Of a stretch of 64,000 bases of DNA, positions 40,810 through 51,682 are shown piece by piece. Each line of letters begins with the position of its first letter. Positions within the stretch are counted from its first letter, which is position 1. The position numbers and the translations under genes are program-made. This DNA comes from Deinococcus fonticola (GTDB lineage Bacteria; Deinococcota; Deinococci; Deinococcales; Deinococcaceae): assembly GCF_004634215.1 (NCBI RefSeq), contig NZ_SMMH01000003.1, forward strand, positions 62,001-126,000, in the 5' to 3' direction. Under the pieces are notes generated by a model. It saw only the letters and a program-made list of their open reading frames with translations, had not been told where the DNA came from and searched no databases.

Positions 40810-42597
40810 TCAGGGGCGGGCGGGGGCCTGACGCAGCGGCAGGTACTGGGGCAGCCAGGCGCGGGCCCGAATGGCCGCCTCAAGCTGGTCATCGGTCAGG
40901 TTGCGCATGCGGCGTTCGGCGCACACACCGTCGACAATGGCCTGCCTGACCACCCGCACGGCAATCCGCACGCTCAGTTCACGCAGTTCGCTGATAGGGG
41001 GATACACCGGCTCTGGCTGCGGCTGGTCGGCCCCCTGGGTTGCTGCACCCTGAGTCGCACACTGCGCCGTGAATTCGGCCAGGGTCAGGGCGGCGGCCAG
41101 GATCATGCCGTCGGTGATCTCGCGGGCGCGGGCGGTGATGGCACCGAAGCCCAGCCCCGGAAAAATAAAGGCGTTGTTGCCCTGCCCGACCGGGTAGCGT
41201 TTTCCGCCGTACTCGATGTCTGGAAAGGGACTGCCTGAGGCCACGATGGCCCCGCCGTCCGTCCAGCGGATCAGGTCTTCGGGCTGCGCTTCCACATGAC
41301 TGCTGGGGTTACTCAGCGGAAACACGATGGGGCGCGGCGTGTGCCGCAGCATGGCCTCGATGTCGGCCTGCTTGAACAGGCCCGGCACGCCCGTGAACCC
41401 CAGCAGGGCGGTGGCGCGGGCGTTCACGATCACCTCGTGCAGGGTCGGGTACTCGCCGGCGTACTGCCAGCCCTCCAGGTCAGCTTTGCGGCGCACGAAA
41501 CTGAGTTGCTGCACCTCCAGGTCACTTTGCCCTTCCATCAGGAGGCCGTATCGGTCCACCACGAATACGCGGGCGCCGGCTTCCTCGAAGGACAGGCCTT
41601 CCAGCTCCAGCCCCTGGCGGATGGCCAGCGCCACGCCGATGCCGGCCGCGCCCGCGCCCACCACCACGAACACCTGATCGGCCAGGCGTTCGCCTTTGAT
41701 GCTGGCCGCCCGCATCAAGCCCGCCAGCGCCATGGCCCCGGTGCCCTGAATGTCGTCGTTGAAGCTGGGAATAACTTTACGAAAGCGTTCCAGCACGTGA
41801 AAGGCCGTGCCGCGCGAGAAGTCCTCCCACTGGATGATGGCCTTGGGGTAACGGTACGCCACCGCCTCGACGAAAGCGTCCAGAAATTCGTCGTACTGCG
41901 CGCCACTCATGCGCTTCTCGTGCAGACCCAGGTACAGCGGATCGTCGATGAGGTCCTGGCGGTTGGTGCCCACATCCAGCTCGACCGGCAGGGTCTTGTC
42001 CGGCCCCACGCCGCCCGCCGCCGTGTACAGCGAGAGTTTGCCGATCGAAATGGCCATGCCCCCGAACCCCTGATCCCCGATGCCCAGAATGGCGCTTGAA
42101 TCGGTCGCCACGATCATGCGCACGTCATTGACGGACACGTTCTCCAGCATCTCCTCTACCCGCCCGATGTCGTGCGCGCTGACCGTGAAGCCGCGCGGGT
42201 AACGGTAATTGCTGGAGTAGCTCTTCACCGCCTCGCCCACCGTGGGCGTGTAGATGATGGGCAGCATCTCCTCCAGGTGGTCTTCCAGCACCGCGTAGAA
42301 CAGCACCTCGTTGCGGTCTTGCAGGGCGCGCAGGTACTCGTGTTTCTCCAGGTCGGTGCCGCACTTGAGGTAACGCAGGTAGGTGCGGGTCTTCTGGTCG
42401 TCGAAGGTGCTGACATGCGGCGGAATCAGGCCCTCCAGGCCCAGTTGCTGGCGCTCCTCGGGCGTGAAGGCGGTGGTCTTGTTCAGCAGCGGGTTTTGCA
42501 GCAGGGACAGCCCACTGACGTTCACGGCGATAAAGCGTTCTCCGCGCTCGTCGCGCTGCACATCGTAGTAACGGGACACCGGCGGAGACTTGGGCAT
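40810..42597 (-). CDS. NAD-dependent malic enzyme
   Basis: 595 residues, the large (maeA-type) malic enzyme. Hallmarks include [22 protein letters not shown], the nucleotide-binding [13 protein letters not shown], metal-binding [10 protein letters not shown], and [15 protein letters not shown]. It decarboxylates malate to pyruvate, making NADH. The ATG at 42597 is preferred over upstream ATGs because TATTCT (42604-42609, minus strand) ends 6 nt before it: leaderless. It is flanked by the IS element downstream. Confidence 0.93.
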   Translation of the reverse strand: MPKSPPVSRYYDVQRDERGERFIAVNVSGLSLLQNPLLNKTTAFTPEERQQLGLEGLIPPHVSTFDDQKTRTYLRYLKCGTDLEKHEYLRALQDRNEVLFYAVLEDHLEEMLPIIYTPTVGEAVKSYSSNYRYPRGFTVSAHDIGRVEEMLENVSVNDVRMIVATDSSAILGIGDQGFGGMAISIGKLSLYTAAGGVGPDKTLPVELDVGTNRQDLIDDPLYLGLHEKRMSGAQYDEFLDAFVEAVAYRYPKAIIQWEDFSRGTAFHVLERFRKVIPSFNDDIQGTGAMALAGLMRAASIKGERLADQVFVVVGAGAAGIGVALAIRQGLELEGLSFEEAGARVFVVDRYGLLMEGQSDLEVQQLSFVRRKADLEGWQYAGEYPTLHEVIVNARATALLGFTGVPGLFKQADIEAMLRHTPRPIVFPLSNPSSHVEAQPEDLIRWTDGGAIVASGSPFPDIEYGGKRYPVGQGNNAFIFPGLGFGAITARAREITDGMILAAALTLAEFTAQCATQGAATQGADQPQPEPVYPPISELRELSVRIAVRVVRQAIVDGVCAERRMRNLTDDQLEAAIRARAWLPQYLPLRQAPARP

Positions 42598-42934
42598 ACC
42601 CAGAGAATAAGCGTCCATCACACACTATGGCTGTCGGCGGCCAGTACAAGCCGAGGAACACCGCGGCGAGGCACGCCTGCCCGTCGGCTTTTCTTCGATG
42701 ACCCGTCACCGATCCCTGTCAACCAGGCGAGGCGAGAGCTGCGGCTGAAGTACAACACCAAACCCAAAGTCCCCACGCGGCCCTGGCCCACGCCCATCCC
42801 CTGGCCGCCGCCCGAGACGCCCGGCCCCGTGTGGAGTGGACGGCCCAGGACTTTGTGAATAGGGCTTTGTGCATGGGGCTTTGCTGAATCCAGCCTTCAT
42901 TCCTGGCGTTCCGGGCGCGCCTACACTGCCGGTA

Positions 42935-44137
<1,203 letters not shown>

Positions 44138-44256
44138 AGCAGTTCTCCGAATGGAGCGCTCCGTGGAAGGCCACCCAGAGCGCTCCATTCTTCGTCCTGC
44201 TTGTCTCAATTCACTCGCGCTGCTCGGACAAAATCACGGCGTTCTTTTGTCAAATG
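44138..44256 (-). repeat. Dispersed intergenic repeat, copy B (~119 bp)
   Basis: Reverse-orientation copy of 20683-20802, directly after the YihY stop codon. It has a perfect 13-bp inverted repeat (GAATGGAGCGCTC at 44149-44161 and its complement at 44178-44190, 16-nt loop), so it can fold into a strong hairpin and may double as a transcription end signal. Confidence 0.8.
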
Positions 44257-44272
44257 CTTTAAAAAGGCACGT

Positions 44273-44569
44273 TCATTTTTTCCGGCGGAGCAACCCCAGG
44301 AGGCCCCCGCCTTTTTCTTTGGGCGGCAGCAGGTCTTCCATACGAATTTCCGGCGCAGGCAGCGGCGCGGCCTCCCAGCCGTGCGGCAGGGCGATCAACC
44401 CGCCGTAGCGCCCCGCCGCGTACAGCGCGTGCTGGTGCTCCTGCTCGGGCGTGACTGCACGCGGGTCGGCCAGTGCCTGCAACATGGCCTGCAACGACTC
44501 GTCCTCACATACCCAGCAGCCCTGGGTGAAGATGGCTTCTTTACCGTAAATGCGAATCCTGACGGGCAT
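44273..44569 (-). CDS. Hypothetical protein, 98 aa
   Basis: A small soluble protein without a recognised domain; it ends in a hydrophobic-basic tail (LLGLLRRKK). The ATG at 44569 has GGAG 8 nt upstream, which supports this start over the longer open frame. It lies between repeat copy B and the divergent AIM24 region. Codon use is like its neighbours, so it is probably a real gene of unknown role. Confidence 0.6.
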   Translation of the reverse strand: MPVRIRIYGKEAIFTQGCWVCEDESLQAMLQALADPRAVTPEQEHQHALYAAGRYGGLIALPHGWEAAPLPAPEIRMEDLLPPKEKGGGLLGLLRRKK

Positions 44570-44640
44570 ACCGACTCTCCAGACCTCAACTTGACGATGC
44601 CCAGCAGCATAGCGCCCACCCGGTAAAAAATGTCCCAACG

Positions 44641-44663
44641 AAAAACCCCCGCAAAGGCGGGGG
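44641..44663 (-). terminator. Rho-independent terminator after the AIM24 gene
   Basis: Perfect 7-bp stem CCCCCGC/GCGGGGG (44646-44652 with 44657-44663), 4-nt loop, U5 run on the minus strand. Confidence 0.85.
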
Positions 44664-44703
44664 CATGTCTCTGAGGCAGGTTGCTCAGGTCAGCAAACTT
44701 CTC

Positions 44704-45474
44704 TCAGTCGAACAGGTCGCCCAGGCTGCGGCCTATACCGCCGCTGCTGTGGCTGTCGCCGCCCAGCATGCCGGCGTCGAACTCCTCGTAGGGTTGCACC
44801 ACCACGAAGCCGTCGCCCTGAAAGACCATCTGGTACGTCTCGCCGCCGCCGCGCCCCAGCATGCTCTTGAAACTGGTGTCCATGCTCAGTTGCGGTTGCA
44901 GGTTGCCGCTCCAGGCAATCGTGGCGTTCGGGTCGGTAAAAATCGGTTCGTGCGGCGTGACGCGCAGGGTCAGGGGTTTGCCGTGGCTGAGGATGGCGAC
45001 CAGGCCGTGCCCCTGCACGCGCACGCTGAAGAGCCCCCCGGCGGCCATGCCGGCCATGCGGCGCATCATGGTGATGTCGTACTGCACGCTGTCCTCGAAG
45101 GCCAGCAGGTCGTTACCGTTCACGTTGAGAGAATCCCCGGCCAGGCGCAGAATCTGAATCTCCTTACCCTGGTCGGCCAGGTAGGCCACGCCGCGCCCCT
45201 CGATTTTCGCCAGGGGCGACATCTCCTGCGTCACCGCACGCTTCAGGGCCTTCATCAGACCGCCCTCCAGCGTCCCCTCGCGCTTGAACGCCAACTGGCC
45301 CTTGTACGCCACCATTGCGCCCAGCTTGCTCCAGATGCGCCCGTTCACCTTCACTTCCAGCATCTTGCTGGACTCCAGCTCGAACACCTCGCCCGGCTGG
45401 TCGCGCTCCGCCGTCTGAGAAATAAAATCACGAAGAGAGTAAGTGCCATCACTGCCCGGTTGCATATTCGTCAT
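44704..45474 (-). CDS. AIM24 family protein
   Basis: 256 residues. Matches the AIM24/TIGR00266-type beta-rich fold, with Gly-rich turns such as RRMAGMAAGGLFSVRVQGHG and a C-terminal PYEEFDAGMLGG. The bacterial function is unknown. No membrane helix. The start is the ATG at 45474: TACACT (45481-45486, minus strand) ends 6 nt upstream, so the mRNA should be leaderless. Confidence 0.75.
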   Translation of the reverse strand: MTNMQPGSDGTYSLRDFISQTAERDQPGEVFELESSKMLEVKVNGRIWSKLGAMVAYKGQLAFKREGTLEGGLMKALKRAVTQEMSPLAKIEGRGVAYLADQGKEIQILRLAGDSLNVNGNDLLAFEDSVQYDITMMRRMAGMAAGGLFSVRVQGHGLVAILSHGKPLTLRVTPHEPIFTDPNATIAWSGNLQPQLSMDTSFKSMLGRGGGETYQMVFQGDGFVVVQPYEEFDAGMLGGDSHSSGGIGRSLGDLFD

Positions 45475-45563
45475 ACACCGAGTGTACGGGGCCAAAGTCA
45501 GGAAGGTTCCCGAATGACGTTAATGCTCGACGTGGACACGAGTAAGGCCGTTAAACTCTTCCT

Positions 45564-46184
45564 ATGTCAGCACACCAAGGTAACCTGAACGCTGAGAAAC
45601 TCAGGGAATTTATCGCTGGTTTAGATGATTTCCAAATTCAGGAGCGTGACACTGAAACCTACGCGCACATGGGAGCCACCCTAACGGATGCCGCTTTACA
45701 GGCTGGCATTCACTACGACAACGTCGTGAGGCCCAGGATTAAAGAAATTTTGGAAAAGTATCCTGATGCTCGCACAACCTCGAAATTTCTGAACCTCCTT
45801 CGAGAGAAGGGGCCTGGTTACGTCCTCAACTGGCAAGGCGAAAAGAAAATAAAAACCCTTCTCGCCCTCGCTGAATTGCTGAGGGCTGAGGGCATCGAAA
45901 CAGAAACGCAATTGGCCCAATGGCTGCAAGATCAAGACAGACGTGGGACGCTTTACGCCATCTCTGGCGTAGGCCCAAAAACTTACGATTACCTCTGGTT
46001 GCTCTGCTCACTTGACGCTGTCGCCGTAGATGTTCACCTGATGAGATTCGCCGCGCAGGCCGGGGTAAAAGGCGAGTACGCTCAGGTAAGGGATGCTGTT
46101 GCACGAACCGCCTCTTTACTGGGTCGCTCTGCGACTCAACTGGATAAGGCTATCTGGCTGTATCAGTCAAAGCGTCGTCAGTAA
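45564..46184 (+). CDS. Uncharacterised protein with HhH-GPD-like (DNA glycosylase-like) motif
   Basis: 206 residues, mostly helical. Residues 130-160 read LYAISGVGPKTYDYLWLLCS then AVAVDVHLMRF. GVGPKT fits the helix-hairpin-helix hairpin, and the following VDVH puts an Asp (D156) where HhH-GPD glycosylases have their catalytic Asp. There is no C-terminal iron-sulphur cysteine cluster. The N-terminal 110 residues match nothing I recognise. TAAACT (45552-45557) ends 6 nt before the ATG: leaderless. Its composition is much lower in GC than neighbouring genes, suggesting transfer. The 3' end overlaps the convergent aminotransferase gene by 18 nt. A glycosylase role is inference. Confidence 0.6.
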   Translation: MSAHQGNLNAEKLREFIAGLDDFQIQERDTETYAHMGATLTDAALQAGIHYDNVVRPRIKEILEKYPDARTTSKFLNLLREKGPGYVLNWQGEKKIKTLLALAELLRAEGIETETQLAQWLQDQDRRGTLYAISGVGPKTYDYLWLLCSLDAVAVDVHLMRFAAQAGVKGEYAQVRDAVARTASLLGRSATQLDKAIWLYQSKRRQ

Positions 46185-47336
46185 TTTCCTTAACCTGCTC
46201 AGCACTTCCTGAATGTTTTCCATGCTGGTGGCGTAGCTGAGGCGCACTTGCTCCGGCGCGGCGAAGTCGGTGCCGGGAACGACGGCGACCTGGGCATCGT
46301 CGAGGATGATGCGGGCGGCTTCCAGCTCGTTGTGGTGGATGGGGGTGGTGTCGGCCATGACGTAGAAGGCCCCCTGCGGAGTGGGAGTTTTTAGCCCCAT
46401 GTCATTGAGGCCGCGCACGATGGTGTCGCGGCGCTGGCGGTAGGCGCGGCGGGCCATGTCGATGAACTGGCTGGTTTCCTGGTGCTGCACGAGGGCGGCC
46501 AGGGCGGCGTGCTGGCTGATGCTGCTGGCGTTGCTGGTGCTCTGGCTTTGCAGGGCGTTCATGGCGGCAATGACACTCTTTGGCCCACCCGCGTACCCGA
46601 TGCGCCAGCCGGTCATGGCGTAGGCCTTGCTGGCCCCGTTGACGGTCAGGGTGTGCTCGGGCGCGAATGTGCCGATGCTGACCTGCGCCGCGTCGTACAC
46701 CAGGTGCTCGTACATCTCGTCGGTGACGATCATGAGGTCGTGCCGCTGCGCCAGCTCCGCCACGGCTTGCAGGATTTCCGGGGTAAACACGGCCCCCGTG
46801 GGGTTACCGGGGCTGTTCAGGACGATCATGCGGGTACGCGGGGTCACTCTGGAAGCCAGCACGTCCATGTCCAGCATGAAGCCGCTTTCCGGCGTGGTGG
46901 GTACCGGCACCGGCACCGCGCCGGTCAGGGCCACCATCTCCGGGTAACTGACCCAGTACGGCGCGGGAATCAGGACTTCATCGCCAGGGTTCAAGAGAGC
47001 AAAGAAGGCGTTGAACAGGGCCTGTTTGCCACCGCTGGTCACAGTCACGCTGTCCGGCGCGTAGGTCAGCCCGTTCTCGCGCCGGAATTTCTCGCTGATC
47101 GCCTCGCGCAGTTCAGGCAGGCCGCTGACCGGCGTGTACTTGGTCCGGCCGTCCCGGATGGCCCGCATGCCCGCTTCCTTGATGTGCGCGGGCGTGCCGA
47201 AGTCCGGCTCGCCAACGCTCATAGAAATGATGTCGAGGCCCTGGCGCTGCAACTCCAGGGCGCGTGAAGCCACCGCCACCGTCGCGGACGGTTTCAGGCT
47301 GCGGGACTTGTCCGACAATCGGAAGGGGCCGGTCAT
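46167..47336 (-). CDS. Class I/II pyridoxal-phosphate aminotransferase (aspartate aminotransferase type)
   Basis: 389 residues, fold-type I. PLP Lys in NGASKAYAMTGWRIGYAGGP; substrate and cofactor segments VGEPDFGTPAHI, NSPGNPTGAVF and TDEMYEHL. It closely follows the Thermus-type (subgroup Ib) aspartate/prephenate aminotransferases, so aspartate plus 2-oxoglutarate to oxaloacetate plus glutamate is likely. TACCCT (47343-47348, minus strand) ends 6 nt before the ATG. Confidence 0.92.
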   Translation of the reverse strand: MTGPFRLSDKSRSLKPSATVAVASRALELQRQGLDIISMSVGEPDFGTPAHIKEAGMRAIRDGRTKYTPVSGLPELREAISEKFRRENGLTYAPDSVTVTSGGKQALFNAFFALLNPGDEVLIPAPYWVSYPEMVALTGAVPVPVPTTPESGFMLDMDVLASRVTPRTRMIVLNSPGNPTGAVFTPEILQAVAELAQRHDLMIVTDEMYEHLVYDAAQVSIGTFAPEHTLTVNGASKAYAMTGWRIGYAGGPKSVIAAMNALQSQSTSNASSISQHAALAALVQHQETSQFIDMARRAYRQRRDTIVRGLNDMGLKTPTPQGAFYVMADTTPIHHNELEAARIILDDAQVAVVPGTDFAAPEQVRLSYATSMENIQEVLSRLRKLLTTL

Positions 47337-47390
47337 CTCCCCAGGGTAGCCGCGGGGCCAGGCGGCAGAGTCAGGGTTACTTAGATGCCT

Positions 47391-48713
47391 TTAGCGCCCG
47401 AGTTTGTAGGTGACCCCCATTCTGAAGCCGGGCGAGAAGGTGTTCTGCCCGCCCAGGTGCGCGTAGCGGGCGCGGCCTTCCACGTAGTAGCCCAGGGTGC
47501 TGTTCAGGGCACTGGTGTACCCCAGCAGGCCCCCGATGGCCCAGCTGTTGCCGTTGCCGAAGGCCAGGGCGGTGGAAGGGCCGTAGTACAGGCGGCTGCC
47601 GGAGCGGCTCAGCAGCAGATCCGCGCCCAGTACCGGCAGGCCCAGCCCCGAGGCCCCGGTGTTGGGGTACAGTTCGGCGGTGCCGCGCACAGACGCCTGG
47701 AAAGCGCTGAATTGACCCACACGGGAACTGAAGGCCAGGTTCAGGCCGCCCAGCACGCCGCGCTCGGTGCCCATGCCGCCCCACACAGTAAAGCGTTCGG
47801 TGGGCTGGGCGGCCGAGATACTGGCGGCGGAGTTGGTTGCGGCAGGGCTGGCGGGGCGGGCAGGCGCGGCCTGGTAAGGAATGGCGTCGTTGGCAGGTGC
47901 GCTCAGCCCACTGGAGGACGGCACACTGGGGGCTGCGGTGACGGGAGCCGCCTGTGAAGGGACTGGCTGCGCGGCGCTGGGCGCAGGCGTGAAGGCTGGC
48001 GCGGGGGCGGGCAGGGGCGTCAGGGCAGGCGCGACGGTGGTCGGCGTGGGCCGACTGGGGCTCAGCTCCGGCGGCGTGACGGGTGCGGGAGTCGGGCTGG
48101 CGACGGGAGAACTGGACACCTGGGCCGCTGGGGCAGCAGGTGTGGCGGCCGTCTCCACCGGAATCGGGGGAACACTGGGCAGCGGCGCAGCCTGGGCCTG
48201 GTTAGGGGAAGCCGCCGCTGGCGGTCTGACCGGGTTGGTGGCCGGCGTGGGCGCGCCAGGGACGCTCGGCCCGGGCGCGGCGGGGCCGGTAATGGGAGCG
48301 ACGGTGCCGTTCATGGCGTACACCGACACCAGCAGTTCCACCGCCTTCACCTCGTTGCCCCAGCGGCCCTTGACGCGCAGGGGGTACTGGCCGACCGGCA
48401 CGCCCTTCGTCTCCACCGTGATGGTGTCCTGCGTGATGCTGACGAACATTCCTCTGGGTTGCCCGGTGATTTCCAGCGTGTCGGCGGGCCGCGAGAGGGT
48501 CATTCTGACGCGCGAGGGCATGGACGACGTTTCCGGCATGGCCAGCAGCGGGTAGGCCAGCACGAAGGTCACTGCGGGGGGCGCCTGCGTTTGCGGCATC
48601 TGCACCAGAAGGGGGGTGCCTGCCGGCACGGATTGCTGGGCAGTGGCGCTGCCGAGACTGGCGCTACCTAGATGGGCAGTCAGCAGCGTGAGGAACATCA
48701 GGCCGGGTTTCAT
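47391..48713 (-). CDS. Envelope protein with Pro/Ala-rich linker and beta-barrel-like C-terminus
   Basis: 440 residues. Signal peptide ending near SATAQQ, an Ig-like beta domain (~30-150), a long linker of about 140 residues dominated by Pro, Ala, Thr and Ser (~150-295), and a C-terminal ~145-residue part with alternating Gly/aromatic strands that ends in ...MGVTYKLGR, like outer-membrane beta-barrel segments. It is probably an exported or surface protein. The ATG at 48713 has TACGAT 9 nt upstream. The role is unknown. Confidence 0.65.
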   Translation of the reverse strand: MKPGLMFLTLLTAHLGSASLGSATAQQSVPAGTPLLVQMPQTQAPPAVTFVLAYPLLAMPETSSMPSRVRMTLSRPADTLEITGQPRGMFVSITQDTITVETKGVPVGQYPLRVKGRWGNEVKAVELLVSVYAMNGTVAPITGPAAPGPSVPGAPTPATNPVRPPAAASPNQAQAAPLPSVPPIPVETAATPAAPAAQVSSSPVASPTPAPVTPPELSPSRPTPTTVAPALTPLPAPAPAFTPAPSAAQPVPSQAAPVTAAPSVPSSSGLSAPANDAIPYQAAPARPASPAATNSAASISAAQPTERFTVWGGMGTERGVLGGLNLAFSSRVGQFSAFQASVRGTAELYPNTGASGLGLPVLGADLLLSRSGSRLYYGPSTALAFGNGNSWAIGGLLGYTSALNSTLGYYVEGRARYAHLGGQNTFSPGFRMGVTYKLGR

Positions 48714-48762
48714 GTCGATGTCATCGTACTCACGCACACGTCTAAGTCAAATGTGACAGGCA

Positions 48763-49107
48763 TTAGAAGTCGATGGGAACGATGTTCAGGGCGCCCTGCC
48801 CGGCCAGGCCGTCGATGGTCAGCACCTCCAGGCGGCACGGCAGGTCGTCGCGGCCCCGTTCGCGCACCAGGTACGTCAGGGCGGCCCGCTGCATCAGCGC
48901 CAGTTTGCGCGGCGTAACGCTCTCCAGCGCCGAGCCGAAGCGGGCCTGCCGCCGCTGGCGCACCTCCGTGAAATACAGCGTGCCTGCGCCGTCCTGACTG
49001 ACAATGTCGATTTCTCCGCCGGGGATGCGGTAATTTCGCACCAGAATGCGGCGGCCCAGGCCTTGCAGGTGGTCGGCGGCCCGCTGCTCGGCGTCCGCGC
49101 CTTTCAT
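48763..49107 (-). CDS. YraN/UPF0102 family protein (endonuclease-like fold)
   Basis: 114 residues. YraN pattern: [36 protein letters not shown] and [15 protein letters not shown]. The fold is a PD-(D/E)XK nuclease relative with E-V-R in place of the more common E-V-K, a variant also seen in other members. The function in the cell is unsettled. The ATG at 49107 is preferred; a TTG four codons upstream is possible. It is followed by the envelope-protein gene on the same strand. Confidence 0.85.
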   Translation of the reverse strand: MKGADAEQRAADHLQGLGRRILVRNYRIPGGEIDIVSQDGAGTLYFTEVRQRRQARFGSALESVTPRKLALMQRAALTYLVRERGRDDLPCRLEVLTIDGLAGQGALNIVPIDF

Positions 49108-49200
49108 GCGCCCAGCCAACAGCGCCCGCCCGCGAAGTGCGGTACGGCCAGCACGCCGTTCATGCCAGCCTCCCAGCCGGCCGGAACCCAGGCCTTCGCC

Positions 49201-49614
49201 TCACTCGGGGCTGTGGCCGAGGTCGCTCAGCAGGTCACGGTAAAACCGCGCCGCTGCCACCTGCACGTCTTCCAGGGTGTCGTCCTCCTCGGCAAACTCC
49301 AGCGCGGCCTCGACCGACTGCGCCAGCACCGGCGCATAGATGGGCCAGGTGGCCGCCGGCGAGGGCGAGGTTTCTGACGGCGCGGAGGCGGATGGCTCCT
49401 GCAACGCCTGGAGCGCCTGCTCGGCGGCGGCGCGTTCCGCCTCGCGTTTGGTGCGGCCCTCACCCTGCCCCAGCACCTGGTGGCCGATGCGCACCACCGC
49501 GTGAAAACTGCGGTTGTGGGGCGGCCCGGACGCCTCGGCGTCGAAGGTGGGCGTGTCCAGGCCCAGGGTCACGGCCCGCGCGATCAGGTCGCCTTTGCTG
49601 TTGTTTGCCGTCAT
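49201..49614 (-). CDS. Stand-alone double-stranded RNA-binding domain protein
   Basis: 137 residues. Residues ~22-72 form a ds[23 protein letters not shown], then [20 protein letters not shown], which is the helix-2 KKxAK-like dsRNA-contact pattern of RNase III tails. No nuclease domain is attached. An Ala/Pro/Ser linker and an acidic helical tail follow. It could bind structured RNA as an adaptor; the role is unknown. The ATG at 49614 has TACGCT (49622-49627, minus strand) 7 nt upstream: leaderless. It is divergent from sppA. Confidence 0.75.
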   Translation of the reverse strand: MTANNSKGDLIARAVTLGLDTPTFDAEASGPPHNRSFHAVVRIGHQVLGQGEGRTKREAERAAAEQALQALQEPSASAPSETSPSPAATWPIYAPVLAQSVEAALEFAEEDDTLEDVQVAAARFYRDLLSDLGHSPE

Positions 49615-49724
49615 GGCCCACAGCGTACCGCGCCGCTTCACCCCCGCAGCGCCGAACACCCGCCGTTCAGGAAACGTGCCGCGTGACGGAACTTCCTCAT
49701 GGGAAAGCGCGTACTTTAGCGGGT

Positions 49725-51326
49725 ATGAATATTCCTTTTCTGGACAAGTTGAACCTGCCGGACGGCGTGTCGCATCCCACCTGGGTGGTGCTGGACATCA
49801 CCGGGCCGTACCCGGAATTGAGCCCCACCCAGCCCCTTCAGGCGCTGCTGAACCGCACCGAGTCGGTAGAGGCCCTGCAAAAACGCGCCGAGGCGCTGGC
49901 CGACGCCGGCTGGCTGCACGGCGTGCTGGTCAGGATTTCGGAATTCACGGCCAGCCCGACCACCGCGCACGCCATTCGCGGCATCCTGAAACGCCTGTCG
50001 GAGAAAAAACGCGTGGTGGCGCACCTGCCGCAGCTCACCATGACTTCCCTGATCGCCGCGAGCGGCTGCCCGGAACTCACCGCGCCCGAATCGGCGGACG
50101 TGATGCTGAGCGGCTTCGCGCTGGAACCCACCTTCATGGGGGCCTTCCTGAAAAAACACGGCATCGAGTTCGAGAACCTGCGCATCCGCGAGTACAAGGC
50201 TGCCCTGACCCGCTTTAGCGAGGAGCAGATGGACGACCACAACCGCGAGCAGTTGCAGGCTTATCTCGACGCCGCCGAGGCGGCCTGGGTGCGTGACCTG
50301 GCCGAAGGGCGCGGCGTGGGCGAGGAGACCGCCCGCGCCTGGCTGGAAGAGGACTTTACCAGCGCCCAGGCCATGTTCGAAGCGGGCCTGCTGACCAAAA
50401 TCGCCTATGAGGACGAACTGGTCGGCCCCGGCACCCGGCCCATCGCCGCGATCGTCGAGCTCCTGAGCGCCCAGTTCGACCGCCCCAACCCCAAGGAAGA
50501 CCGCATTGCCGTGGTGCCCGTGATCGGCACCATCGTTCCCGGCAAGAGCCGCAACAACCCCCTTCCGCTGCCGTTGATGGGCGGCCCGATGGCCGGGTCG
50601 GACACCGTGGTGGCCGCCCTGAAACGCGCCAAGGCCGACAAGCACACCAAAGCCATCGTGGTGTATGTGAACAGCGGCGGCGGCAGTGCGCTGGCCAGCG
50701 ACCTGATGCACCGCGAGATCGCCACCAGCGAGAAACCCGTGGTGGTCGTCATGGGCGAGTACGCCGCATCCGGCGGGTACTACCTGGCGGCCGGCGCGAA
50801 GAAAATCATTGCCAGCCCGTACACCATCACGGGCAGCATCGGCGTGGTCACCGGCAAACCCGTCATGCAGAAGTTCAACGAGCGGCAGGGGTTCAAACCC
50901 GAAGGCGTGGGTCGCCCGCAGGCGCTGAAATACAGTGCCAGTCGCCCCTTTTCCGATGAGGAACGCGACCACATGGCGCGGGGTATCGAGGAAGTGTACG
51001 ACCGCTTCATCACCCGCGTGGCCGACGGACGCCACCTGACCAAGGAACGCGTGAACGAGATCGGCCGGGGCCGCATCTGGTCAGGCGCGGACGCCCTGAA
51101 CCTGGGCCTGGTCGATGAACTGGGCGACCTGCACACCGGCCTTCAGCGTGCTGCCGAACTCGCGGGCCTCTCCTACGACGCCCCCACCTGGACGGCCACG
51201 CCCAAAAACCACGGGCCACTGCCGGAATTCGTGAAGGACGTCCGGGACGCCGCGCAGGTCAGCGTGTGGCCCTTCGGGAAAGAGCGCGTGCTGACGTGGT
51301 TCGACCAGGAAATCAAAGTTCGCTGA
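49725..51326 (+). CDS. sppA: Signal peptide peptidase SppA (S49 family), long type
   Basis: 533 residues, two tandem S49 domains as in the E. coli 67K form. The catalytic dyad is visible: K158 in [11 protein letters not shown] and S349 in [12 protein letters not shown]. It degrades cleaved signal peptides at the membrane. No obvious N-terminal membrane anchor is seen, which differs from E. coli SppA. The start is the ATG at 49725 because TACTTT (49712-49717) ends 7 nt upstream; the 196 extra open codons upstream are antisense to the dsRBD gene. Confidence 0.9.
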   Translation: MNIPFLDKLNLPDGVSHPTWVVLDITGPYPELSPTQPLQALLNRTESVEALQKRAEALADAGWLHGVLVRISEFTASPTTAHAIRGILKRLSEKKRVVAHLPQLTMTSLIAASGCPELTAPESADVMLSGFALEPTFMGAFLKKHGIEFENLRIREYKAALTRFSEEQMDDHNREQLQAYLDAAEAAWVRDLAEGRGVGEETARAWLEEDFTSAQAMFEAGLLTKIAYEDELVGPGTRPIAAIVELLSAQFDRPNPKEDRIAVVPVIGTIVPGKSRNNPLPLPLMGGPMAGSDTVVAALKRAKADKHTKAIVVYVNSGGGSALASDLMHREIATSEKPVVVVMGEYAASGGYYLAAGAKKIIASPYTITGSIGVVTGKPVMQKFNERQGFKPEGVGRPQALKYSASRPFSDEERDHMARGIEEVYDRFITRVADGRHLTKERVNEIGRGRIWSGADALNLGLVDELGDLHTGLQRAAELAGLSYDAPTWTATPKNHGPLPEFVKDVRDAAQVSVWPFGKERVLTWFDQEIKVR

Positions 51327-51346
51327 GGGAAATCCCCCTGTGCCTG

Positions 51347-51374
51347 CCCCGCCTGAACATCGGCGGGGTTTTTT
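51347..51374 (+). terminator. Rho-independent terminator after sppA
   Basis: 7-bp stem CCCCGCC/GGCGGGG (51347-51353 with 51362-51368), 8-nt loop, T6 run at 51369-51374. Confidence 0.9.
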
Positions 51375-51387
51375 GTGGCGCAGGCGC

Positions 51388-51583
51388 GCCGCGTCGTCCG
51401 GAGGATCTGCGCTCCAACCCTTGCCGGCAGGTCGCCCGCCCCTTCCTGGCCTCGCTGGACGCCGACGTGCAGGAGCAGATTCGTTCGCGGCTGGACTCCC
51501 GGCTGGAGCGGGCCGCAGACGGCAGTATTCCCCTGAGCGCCAGAGCCTGGGCCGTGCGCGGCGTCGTGCCTTCACCCGCATAA
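51388..51583 (+). pseudogene. 3' remnant of a SAM-dependent methyltransferase gene
   Basis: About 64 codons in one frame before a TAA. The translated end (VARPFLASLDADVQEQIRSR ... SARAWAVRGVVP) resembles the C-terminal end of class-I SAM methyltransferases. No start codon, ribosome site or Rossmann domain precedes it: the sppA terminator lies immediately upstream. I read it as a leftover from a deletion. The resemblance is from memory of the family, so confidence is limited. Confidence 0.4.
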
Positions 51584-51682
51584 CCCCACCTGCTCACTGG
51601 CGCTGTCTTTCCCGGCCAGCAGCCTGAAACACGCGCCAAGCAGCAGGGCGCGTGTTTCAAATCCTACGAACGGTAAATCAGC

